A DNA stretch of 13,769 nt from DASPLH01 sp035627675 (GTDB lineage: Bacteria; Acidobacteriota; Terriglobia; Terriglobales; Acidobacteriaceae): assembly GCA_035627675.1 (NCBI GenBank), contig DASPLH010000078.1:1-13769 (forward strand), written 5' to 3'. The notes below the pieces were generated by a model. That model searched no databases. It saw only the letters and a list, made by a program, of their open reading frames with translations, and was not told the origin of the DNA. Made by a program: the position numbers and the translations under genes. Shown in pieces: positions 7,124-13,363 of the stretch. Each line of letters starts with the position of its first letter. Position 1 is the first letter of the stretch.

Positions 7124-8506
7124 TCAGGACCTCTTCTCGGCCAACCTGCTCGGCAGCTTCTCCAGAGCTTTCTCCAGACGAACACCCCGGGAGGCCTTCA
7201 TCAACACGACATCGCCCGCCCTCAGCTCGCGCGCGAGCCACTCGCCTGCGTCCTCCGGACTCGCCACGAATTCGGCGGCTGCTCCGCCTTCGCGCGCCCC
7301 TTCCACGATGTGCTGTGCATTTCCGCGCACACCCAGGACGAGGTCGGCGCCGTGGGCAGCCATGAACCTGCCGCAGTCGCGGTGCAGTTCGGGAGCCGTA
7401 GGACCCAACTCGAGCATCTCGCCGGCGACGACGATACGACGCTGCGCCGCCATCGTGGACAGCGCTTCCACCATTGATTTCAGGGCCTTCGGGTTGGAAT
7501 TGTAGCAGTCATTCACAATCGTCGCGTCAGCCAGATACAGTACTTCGCCGCGTTTTTCACCTGCGGAGAGGGTGCTCAGGGACGCAACCGCCGCCGACGG
7601 CGGAATGCCATGCTGCACGGCGACGGCCACACCGGCCAGCGCGTTCAGGACGTTGTGCGACCCGACCAGCGGAAGCCTCGCGTGCTCCCGGAAACCGGCG
7701 CCGGCCACCTCGAACTCCGAACCCTCCGCGCCCAGCACTCGGACATTCTCGGCGCGAATGTCGGCCGGCTTCTCCACGCCGTAGGTGATGACCTTTCCTT
7801 TGAAGTCCCGCCCGAACTGCGACACGTACTCGTCGTCGGCATTCAGCACGGCCAGCCCGCCCGCCGGAAGCGACTCAATCAACTCGAACTTCGCGCGCGC
7901 GATGCCCGCGAGCGATCCGAAGAACTCCAGGTGCACGGGGCCGACATTGGTTACGACTCCGACGTCGGGCTTTGCAATCTGCGCCAGCGCCGTGATCTCG
8001 CCGGCGTGGTTCATGCCCATCTCGATCACCGCGATCTCGTGTTCCGGCTCGAGTTTGAGGAGTTGAAGCGGCAGACCCCAGTGGTTGTTGAGGTTCCCGA
8101 CGGACTTGTGCACGCGCAACTGCGACGCGAGCACGTGCGCGACACATTCCTTGGTGGTCGTCTTTCCGGCCGAGCCCGTGATGCCGACCACGGTCTTGCC
8201 CCACAGTCGCCGGACGGCGGCGCCCAACTGCTGGAGAGCCTTCGTAGTGTCTTCCACCGCGATGAGGCGCGTCTTCACCGGGAACTTCGCAACGCAGTCA
8301 TTGCAGACCACGGCTGCGACCGCGCCGGCGTTCAGCGCGCTCTCTACAAACGCGTGGCCATCGAGGCGTTCGCCCTTGATGGCAAAGAAGAGGTCCCCGG
8401 GCTTTACCGTGCGCGAGTCGATCGAATAACCCGTCGCGACGGAGTTCGGGTCGATTTCACCCGACCCGTGCGTGAACTCCGCGACCCTGGAGAGCTGCAG
8501 CTTCAT
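7124..8506 (-). CDS. murF: UDP-MurNAc-tripeptide--D-alanyl-D-alanine ligase MurF
   Basis: Cytoplasmic ligase that adds D-Ala-D-Ala to UDP-MurNAc-tripeptide, completing the pentapeptide. It has 460 residues, the usual size. The N-terminal domain carries the substrate-binding region with SIDSRTVKPGDLFFAIKGE (28-46). The P-loop GITGSAGKTTTK is at 108-119, MGMNHAGEI at 163-171, and Lys206 in ARAKFELIE is the likely carbamylated lysine. The C-terminal domain shows NDCYNSNP (332-339), typical of MurF, and VLMKASRGVRLE (434-445). The start ATG 8504-8506 overlaps the murE stop as ATGA. A purine-rich AAGGA about nine bases upstream lies inside murE, so the two are translationally coupled. Confidence 0.97.
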   Translation of the reverse strand: MKLQLSRVAEFTHGSGEIDPNSVATGYSIDSRTVKPGDLFFAIKGERLDGHAFVESALNAGAVAAVVCNDCVAKFPVKTRLIAVEDTTKALQQLGAAVRRLWGKTVVGITGSAGKTTTKECVAHVLASQLRVHKSVGNLNNHWGLPLQLLKLEPEHEIAVIEMGMNHAGEITALAQIAKPDVGVVTNVGPVHLEFFGSLAGIARAKFELIESLPAGGLAVLNADDEYVSQFGRDFKGKVITYGVEKPADIRAENVRVLGAEGSEFEVAGAGFREHARLPLVGSHNVLNALAGVAVAVQHGIPPSAAVASLSTLSAGEKRGEVLYLADATIVNDCYNSNPKALKSMVEALSTMAAQRRIVVAGEMLELGPTAPELHRDCGRFMAAHGADLVLGVRGNAQHIVEGAREGGAAAEFVASPEDAGEWLARELRAGDVVLMKASRGVRLEKALEKLPSRLAEKRS

Positions 8507-10005
8507 TTCTCTTCTTCCTTCGCGTAGCCGAGCTTGTGCAACTCCTCGGTCGCGACCTCAAAGTCGTCGAACGGGAATACGCCCTGGCGCGTCGTCTGCG
8601 TGCGCTCGTGTCCCTTGCCCGCGATGAGCACGATATCACCGGCGCGCGCGGCGTCGAGCGCCACGGCGATTGCCTTGCGACGATCCGGTTCCATTGCGTA
8701 TTTCGTGCCGCTCCGTTGGACTCCAGGCAACGAGTCGTTGATGATCGCCAGCGGATCTTCGCTGCGCGGGTTGTCGCTGGTTACGATCACGAAGTCGCTG
8801 CCGCGCCCGGCGGCTTCGCCCATCAGCGGACGCTTCGCCCGGTCACGGTCGCCGCCGCACCCGAAGACCGTGATCACCCTGCCCTTGCCGCCCTCCCGTG
8901 TGGCAAACTCCCGGGCGAGCCGTGTCAGGTTGGCCAGCGCATCGTCGGTGTGCGCGTAGTCCACAACCACCGCAAAGGGCTGGCCGGCATCGACGCGCTC
9001 GAAGCGGCCGGGCACGCGCTTCATGTGCAGAATGCCGTCGGCAATCTGCTCCGGCTTGCATCCGCGTGCGTAGGCCGCGGCACAGGCGGCAAGCACGTTG
9101 TACACGTTGACGCGCCCAATCAGCGGGGAGAACATCTCGATGTTGCCCGAAGGGGTGGCCAGCGAGAAGCGGTTTCCGCTCGGCGACATCTCCAGCTTCT
9201 CGGCGTGGAAATCGCCACGCTCGACGCCGTAGGTGTAAACCTCGGGGCTGTGCGACTTCGAAAACTTCGCGAGCGCGCGGCCGTGCTCGTCGTCGGTGTT
9301 CACTACGGCAACGCGTGGCGCGTCCGTCCCGCATCCCTCGAAGAGCACGCGCTTGGCCGCCAGGTAGTCGTCCATGTTGCCGTGGAAGTCGAGATGGTCG
9401 CGGGTGAGATTTGTGAACACGGCCACATCGAACGGAATGCCGTACACGCGCTGCTGCGCGAGCGCATGCGACGAGACCTCCATCACGGCCTCGGTTGCGC
9501 CCAAGGCAATCGCCTGGGCGAACAACCGGTTCAGCTCAAGCGCCTCCGGCGTGGTGTGCGGAGCGGGCAGAACCTGTTCGGGCAAATGGTATTCAACGGT
9601 GCCGACCAGCGCGTTCTTGCGCCCGGCGGCGCGAAGGATCGCCTCCGTGATGAACGTGGTCGTCGTCTTGCCGTTCGTGCCGGTGATGCCGGTGATGCGC
9701 AGCCGCTCCGCCGGACGGCGGTAGAAGTTGGCGCTGACGCGCGCCAGCGCGCGGCGTCCGTGCGGCACCACCGCCCACGCCACGTCCGGACGCGGCGGTT
9801 GTTCCTGCGCGTCGGTAATGACCGCTACGGCACCGGCCGCGATCGCCTGGTCGATGTAGCGGTTGCCGTCTGTCGTCTCGCCGCGCATGGCAACGAACGC
9901 GAACCGGGGACCGACGCGGCGCGAGTCGTAGTCAACGCCCTGAATCCCGGCGTCGCCCTGCCGCGACAACACTTCCGCGCCATCCAATAACTGTAGGAAG
10001 TCCAT
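8503..10005 (-). CDS. murE: UDP-MurNAc-L-Ala-D-Glu--meso-2,6-diaminopimelate ligase MurE
   Basis: Cytoplasmic ligase that adds the third amino acid of the stem peptide. The 500 residues include the P-loop GITGTNGKTTT (106-116), TTPE (151-154) and EVSSHAL (176-182) of the UDP-MurNAc-dipeptide site, TRDHLDFHG (201-209), and Lys218 in YLAAKRVLF, the probable carbamylated lysine. DNPR at 411-414, together with GKGHE at 463-467, is the signature of enzymes selecting meso-diaminopimelate rather than lysine. This predicts DAP-type peptidoglycan. The start ATG 10003-10005 has AGGT four bases upstream. It lies 61 bases after ftsI, a gap with a possible promoter, and overlaps murF by four bases. Confidence 0.97.
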   Translation of the reverse strand: MDFLQLLDGAEVLSRQGDAGIQGVDYDSRRVGPRFAFVAMRGETTDGNRYIDQAIAAGAVAVITDAQEQPPRPDVAWAVVPHGRRALARVSANFYRRPAERLRITGITGTNGKTTTTFITEAILRAAGRKNALVGTVEYHLPEQVLPAPHTTPEALELNRLFAQAIALGATEAVMEVSSHALAQQRVYGIPFDVAVFTNLTRDHLDFHGNMDDYLAAKRVLFEGCGTDAPRVAVVNTDDEHGRALAKFSKSHSPEVYTYGVERGDFHAEKLEMSPSGNRFSLATPSGNIEMFSPLIGRVNVYNVLAACAAAYARGCKPEQIADGILHMKRVPGRFERVDAGQPFAVVVDYAHTDDALANLTRLAREFATREGGKGRVITVFGCGGDRDRAKRPLMGEAAGRGSDFVIVTSDNPRSEDPLAIINDSLPGVQRSGTKYAMEPDRRKAIAVALDAARAGDIVLIAGKGHERTQTTRQGVFPFDDFEVATEELHKLGYAKEEEK

Positions 10006-10038
10006 TTAGACCTGAGTAGGAAAGAAGCTTTACATCCG

Positions 10039-10067
10039 ATTATAAGAGCCTGTGCCGCTCGCGGGCT
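10039..10067 (-). promoter_or_regulatory. Possible promoter upstream of murE (consensus -10 only)
   Basis: On the minus strand a perfect TATAAT occupies 10039-10044, about 33 bases before the murE start, in the otherwise GC-rich ftsI-murE gap. No good -35 hexamer is seen at 16-18 bases spacing (AGCCCG at 17), and there is no TG extension. It may serve as a weak internal promoter for murE and the genes after it, or be chance. Confidence 0.25.
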
Positions 10068-12244
10068 CACCGCGAGAAACGTACAGCGACTTTGGACCCC
10101 GCCGGGAGCCGCGTCCCCGGAGCGGGCGATTGCTCGCGCGCCACTCCGCTGCCCATCACCTGGAGTTCGAACCCTGCCTGCTGTGCCAGCTGCACCGCCG
10201 CCCGCAACGGCTTTCCAACGAACATCGGGACGACCTGCCCCGTCTCCACATCGAGCACGACCGTGCCCGCCGGGTGTTCCGGAACGCGCGGTTCCGGCGG
10301 AGGCGCAAATGGCGCAGGCTGCGGCCCCGTGTCGCCGCCGGATGGACGCGGCGGTTCGAACCCGGCGAACGAAGCCGAACGAACCGCCCCCTGCCGGCGA
10401 ACCGACTCAGGCACCTTCACCGGCGCCGGGACCGCGGCCGCCAACTCTTCTTCGGGGAAGTCGAACCGGTCCGCGGGGTTCGCGACCGTATCGGCCAGGT
10501 CGCCCTGCGCAGCGGCCGCACGGAGCAACTGGCGCCGGTAGTCGTTCTTCGGCTCGACGTCATGCTGCACGTTCATGTAGGCAAGCACCTGCTCGGCGAC
10601 CCGCTTGAATACCGGGGCGGAGATTTGTCCGCCCTGGTGCAGCCCCTTGGCCGAATCGATGATCACGGCAACGGTGATGGCCGGCTTGTTTACAGGCGCG
10701 AATCCGACGAAGCTGGCGATGTAATCCGTGTGCGAATACGTGCGCGTGCGCGGGTCGATCTTCTGAGCCGTGCCGGTCTTTCCGGCCGACGTGTAGCCAT
10801 CGAGGATCGCGCGTCGCGCGGTGCCGCCCAGCACCACCTCTTCCATCATCTTGCGCATCTGCGCAGCCGTCAGGGTGGAGACGACTCGGCGTTGTTCGGC
10901 CGGACGAAACACGATCTGCTGGTACCCCTTCTTCGGCTCGGTCACGCCGGCGACGATGCGCGGCGGAGTGTACACGCCGTCATTGGCGATGGCCGAGACC
11001 ATGCTCGTGATCTGGAGTGGCGTGACGCCGATCTCCTGCCCCATCGCCATGGAACCGATGGTTGGAGCAGACCAGCGGTTCGGCGCCTTCAGCAGACCCT
11101 TGGTTTCGCCCGGCAACTCGACGCCCGTCTGCTGTCCGAATCCGTAATCGCGAATGTAGCGATAGAAGCGATCCGGCCCCAGGCGCAGCGCCATCTTGAC
11201 GGCCGCCACGTCGCTGGATTCGGCATAGGACTTCTCAATCGTGACGTAGCCGATCTTGTGCGCGTCGCGAATTCGAATGCCGCCGATCAGGATGTACCCC
11301 GGATTACAGTCCACCATCTCGTCAGGCCGGGCGAGCCGCTCTTCCAGGGCCGCCGAGAAGGTGACCGTCTTGAAAACCGAACCAGGCTCGTAGATGTCGC
11401 TGACGGCGTGGTTCTTCAGCCGTTCAGGCGTGATCTCGCGCGAGAGGTTGGGGTTGAACGTCGGACGATTGGCGAGCGCGAGTATCTCTCCCGTTCGCGG
11501 GTTCTGAACGACGATGGTCGCAGCCTTCGCCTGCGTCTCCTGCATCGCCAGGTCGAGTTCCTTCTCGGCGATGTACTGGATTTTTTCGTCGATCGTGAGC
11601 ACGACGTTCGCGCCGGGATCGGGCTGGCGCTCGACGCGCCCAAACCACTTGCGGCGCGCGTCCTGCGTGATCATCATCTTGCCCGGCTCGCCGCGCATCT
11701 GGTCTTCGAATTCGTTTTCGATGCCCGCGAGGCCCTCGTCATCCACGCCGACGTATCCGATGACCTGCGCCGCAAGCTCGCGCTTGGGATAGAAGCGCTT
11801 CGATTCCTTCTGGAAGTAGATTCCGCGCAGGTTGAGCGCACGTATGCGATCCGCCGTCTGGGCGTCCACCTTGCGCGCGACCCAGGCGAAGTTCCTGCCG
11901 GCCTTGAGGCGCGCAAGCAGGTCCTGCGGATCGGAACCAACGATCCTGGCGAGAATGGAGGCGGTGGTCGCCTGGTCGGGCAGCTCGCTGGGGACGGCGA
12001 AGACGGAGTCCACCGGGACGGTCATCGCCAGCTCGTGTCCGTTGCGGTCGTAGATGATGCCGCGCCGTGGCGACACTTCCACCGTGCGCTGCTGCTGACG
12101 CGAAGCGCGCTGCACCCAATCGCCGTACTGTACGACCTGGAGATAGACGAGCCGGACGCCGATGCCAATCATCCAAGCCAGCAGCACGACCGCAAAGATC
12201 AGCAGCCGAGTTTTAGCCTGATTGTTGGTAGCGCTAGCCGCCAT
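10067..12244 (-). CDS. ftsI: Septal penicillin-binding protein FtsI (PBP2B/SpoVD-like) with C-terminal PASTA domain
   Basis: Class B penicillin-binding protein, the D,D-transpeptidase that crosslinks septal peptidoglycan outside the cytoplasmic membrane. From ATG 12242-12244 it has 725 residues. A single N-terminal membrane anchor (about 14-36) is followed by the dimerisation/pedestal domain with RRGIIYDRNG (60-69). The transpeptidase domain carries SVFK (289-292, nucleophile Ser289), SSD (343-345, where SSN is more usual in FtsI), and KTG (489-491). A Pro/Ala/Glu-rich linker (about 600-660) leads to one PASTA repeat (about 671-724). That places it with the SpoVD/PASTA type rather than the E. 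coli type. The start was chosen because AGGTG lies six bases upstream. A GTG at 12262 in the same frame would add six residues but has only a weak ribosome binding site. It stops 61 bases before murE. Confidence 0.95.
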   Translation of the reverse strand: MAASATNNQAKTRLLIFAVVLLAWMIGIGVRLVYLQVVQYGDWVQRASRQQQRTVEVSPRRGIIYDRNGHELAMTVPVDSVFAVPSELPDQATTASILARIVGSDPQDLLARLKAGRNFAWVARKVDAQTADRIRALNLRGIYFQKESKRFYPKRELAAQVIGYVGVDDEGLAGIENEFEDQMRGEPGKMMITQDARRKWFGRVERQPDPGANVVLTIDEKIQYIAEKELDLAMQETQAKAATIVVQNPRTGEILALANRPTFNPNLSREITPERLKNHAVSDIYEPGSVFKTVTFSAALEERLARPDEMVDCNPGYILIGGIRIRDAHKIGYVTIEKSYAESSDVAAVKMALRLGPDRFYRYIRDYGFGQQTGVELPGETKGLLKAPNRWSAPTIGSMAMGQEIGVTPLQITSMVSAIANDGVYTPPRIVAGVTEPKKGYQQIVFRPAEQRRVVSTLTAAQMRKMMEEVVLGGTARRAILDGYTSAGKTGTAQKIDPRTRTYSHTDYIASFVGFAPVNKPAITVAVIIDSAKGLHQGGQISAPVFKRVAEQVLAYMNVQHDVEPKNDYRRQLLRAAAAQGDLADTVANPADRFDFPEEELAAAVPAPVKVPESVRRQGAVRSASFAGFEPPRPSGGDTGPQPAPFAPPPEPRVPEHPAGTVVLDVETGQVVPMFVGKPLRAAVQLAQQAGFELQVMGSGVAREQSPAPGTRLPAGSKVAVRFSR

Positions 12245-12324
12245 CAACTGCACCTGCTGCACGCAGCCGCCGTTGCGGCCGGGCTCTTGACGATGTGAAG
12301 GATCTCGCGGGATTGCCGGCGCCC

Positions 12325-12338
12325 GTGAGACATCTCAC
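12325..12338. repeat. Palindrome GTGAGA-CA-TCTCAC upstream of ftsI
   Basis: Perfect 6-bp inverted repeat with a 2-base centre, about 80 bases upstream of the ftsI start. The dyad shape resembles a dimeric repressor site, but I cannot match it to a known operator. The related half-palindrome GTGA-ATA-TCAC lies 36 bases further upstream at 12374-12384. Confidence 0.45.
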
Positions 12339-12423
12339 TAGCACCTTAATACAGGTATGGCGATCCGAAGGTTGTGAATATCACCGCATCACTCGCGGGC
12401 GACAAACCAATCGGTTCCTACCC

Positions 12424-12453
12424 GGCGGAGCCTGCGGCGGATTCCCTGGCGGA
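12424..12453. repeat. Three GGCGGA copies with a 12-bp period
   Basis: GGCGGA occurs at 12424-12429, 12436-12441 and 12448-12453 on the plus strand, exactly 12 bp apart. The intervening hexamers differ. On the minus strand in one frame this encodes a PPxx repeat, so it could be relict coding sequence or a tandem protein-binding motif. The copy number is too low to exclude chance. Confidence 0.4.
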
Positions 12454-12499
12454 CCGCCATACATTCCATTCGATTGCAGCGAACTAATGGGGCCCTGAC

Positions 12500-12528
12500 G
12501 TGCCGCGCCCAGGTTCGGGCCGCGGCAC
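12500..12528 (-). repeat. Strong GC-rich stem-loop downstream of ftsL
   Basis: GTGCCGCG (12500-12507) pairs perfectly with CGCGGCAC (12521-12528). Inside it, CCC and GGG extend the stem past a single-base bulge, leaving a 6-base loop. No T run follows on either strand. It may stabilise or process the mRNA between ftsL and ftsI, or be a Rho-assisted termination site. Confidence 0.55.
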
Positions 12529-12544
12529 ATCGTGTTGCAAACTC

Positions 12545-12561
12545 GCAGGAGATCCTCCTGC
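12545..12561 (-). repeat. Stem-loop 9 bases after the ftsL stop
   Basis: On the minus strand GCAGGAG-GAT-CTCCTGC is a perfect 7-bp inverted repeat with a 3-base loop. It is preceded by TTTTT and followed only by GAGTTTGC, which is a poor T tract. With the larger stem-loop at 12500-12528 it makes a tandem structure immediately after ftsL. Confidence 0.5.
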
Positions 12562-12570
12562 AAAAACTCC

Positions 12571-13053
12571 CTACGGCAACGAGACGACCGAGACTCCAGC
12601 CGCGCGGGCCATCTGCGGCCCACCGTAGTCGGCCATCGTGTCCATGCGCTGCACCTGTCCCGCCACCGGCATCTGCATGCCGAGGCTGCGGGCGATGGAA
12701 TCGATGCGCTCGGGATCGCGCAGCGAGGCCTCTTCCAGCCGGAGCGTCTTGTTGACGTCCACCAGCTGGTCGCGCTGCGAGCGCAGGGCTTCGATCTTGT
12801 AGCCGTACTCGATGGCGCTGAAGTGCTGCCACAGGTACACGAAGGTGAACAAAGTCAGACAGCAGAGGGCGATGGAGAACAGGCCCAGTTCGCGGCGGCG
12901 CACCGGGTCGTCAACCTTCACCAGGCGCGAGTTGTCGATCGCCTTCGCGAAATAGATCTCGGGCGCGCCCGGCATGTACCGGCGCACGGTGCTCGAGGTT
13001 CCGCCCTGGTTGGCCGCCAAGACCTGCGGCAAGCTCGCTGCCCATCCTGCCAT
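12571..13053 (-). CDS. ftsL: Cell division protein FtsL-like
   Basis: Small bitopic inner-membrane divisome protein that, with FtsB/DivIC and FtsQ/DivIB, activates FtsW-FtsI. It has 160 residues: an unusually long cytoplasmic N-terminus (about 55 residues), a single membrane span (about 56-76), a coiled-coil-like stretch (about 80-112), and the segment DPERIDSIARSLGMQMP (113-129), characteristic of FtsL proteins. The C-terminal 30 residues are low in predicted structure. FtsL sequences diverge strongly, so the assignment rests on topology, this motif and the position between rsmH and ftsI. The start ATG 13051-13053 has GGGAG about ten bases upstream and lies two bases after the stop of the small ORF, suggesting coupled translation. 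Confidence 0.88.
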   Translation of the reverse strand: MAGWAASLPQVLAANQGGTSSTVRRYMPGAPEIYFAKAIDNSRLVKVDDPVRRRELGLFSIALCCLTLFTFVYLWQHFSAIEYGYKIEALRSQRDQLVDVNKTLRLEEASLRDPERIDSIARSLGMQMPVAGQVQRMDTMADYGGPQMARAAGVSVVSLP

Positions 13054-13055
13054 GA

Positions 13056-13238
13056 CTACGCAACTCCCATGAATGCGCTCTCGCGCTCGAACTGCTTCAA
13101 CTGCTCATACGAATACACGGTGTACGCGGGAGTCATGTAACGCGACATCTCCGCTTCGGTGATGTGACGCGACTCGGCATTGGCCTCCGCGCGTGCCACC
13201 ATTCCCATCAATTCGTTGATCGTGTTTCCAGTGAACAT
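13056..13238 (-). CDS. Uncharacterised 60-residue protein between rsmH and ftsL
   Basis: I do not recognise this protein. It starts at ATG 13236-13238 with a strong ribosome binding site, AAGGAGG, four bases before the start, and stops two bases before ftsL. It has no membrane segment, signal peptide or cysteine. The first half is polar and helical-looking (ELMGMVARAEANAE at 9-22, then ITEAEMSRYM). The second half is aromatic-rich, with PAYTVYSYEQLKQF at 37-50. The tight spacing to ftsL and the good ribosome binding site argue that it is translated. The place in the operon suggests a division or wall function, or simply coupling of ftsL translation, but no function can be given from sequence. 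Confidence 0.75.
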   Translation of the reverse strand: MFTGNTINELMGMVARAEANAESRHITEAEMSRYMTPAYTVYSYEQLKQFERESAFMGVA

Positions 13239-13307
13239 TGCCCCTCCTTGCTACCAGGGCCGAGCCGGCGAACGCTGCGCCGGGCCCGCTTTCAGAACCA
13301 ATCGAAG

Positions 13308-13337
13308 TTATTCACACTTCCCACAGGTTTTTCCACA
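13308..13337. promoter_or_regulatory. Pair of DnaA-box-like 9-mers upstream of the small ORF and ftsL
   Basis: On the plus strand TTATTCACA (13308-13316) and TTTTCCACA (13329-13337) both match the relaxed DnaA-box pattern TTWTNCACA. A degenerate CTTCCCACA (13317-13325, two mismatches) sits between them. The two matching boxes are in the same orientation and 21 bp apart, about two helical turns. They lie in the 125-base gap after rsmH and about 70-100 bases upstream of the small ORF start, where a DnaA-responsive site could act on ftsL expression. No clear promoter was identified beside them. Confidence 0.45.
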
Positions 13338-13363
13338 CTGTCTTGACTCTACTTCGAAAAAAC

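Larger units (their letters stand above)
12245..12570 (-). other. ftsL-ftsI intergenic region with stem-loops and palindromes, no convincing gene
   Basis: This is the longest gene-free stretch of the cluster. It holds two perfect stem-loops just after ftsL (12500-12528 and 12545-12561), three GGCGGA copies at exactly 12-bp intervals (12424-12453), and two short palindromes (12325-12338 and 12374-12384). Neither stem-loop is followed by a T tract, so classical intrinsic termination is not supported. I found no clear -10/-35 pair. A minus-strand ORF of 49 codons (12381-12530) encodes a proline-rich peptide but has no properly spaced ribosome binding site and a weaker GC bias at third positions than its neighbours. 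I do not call it a gene. Confidence 0.6.

Noticed and set aside
10052..12298. Plus-strand open frame of 748 codons opposite ftsI, and similar ones opposite murC, murG, ftsW, murE and murF
   Set aside because: These are shadows of codon bias in the minus-strand genes. No family motif or ribosome binding site supports them.
12500..12528. Stem-loop region with GGTTCGGGCC as a possible tRNA fragment
   Set aside because: The T-arm-like core is not accompanied by acceptor, D or anticodon arms. It is better explained as a simple hairpin.
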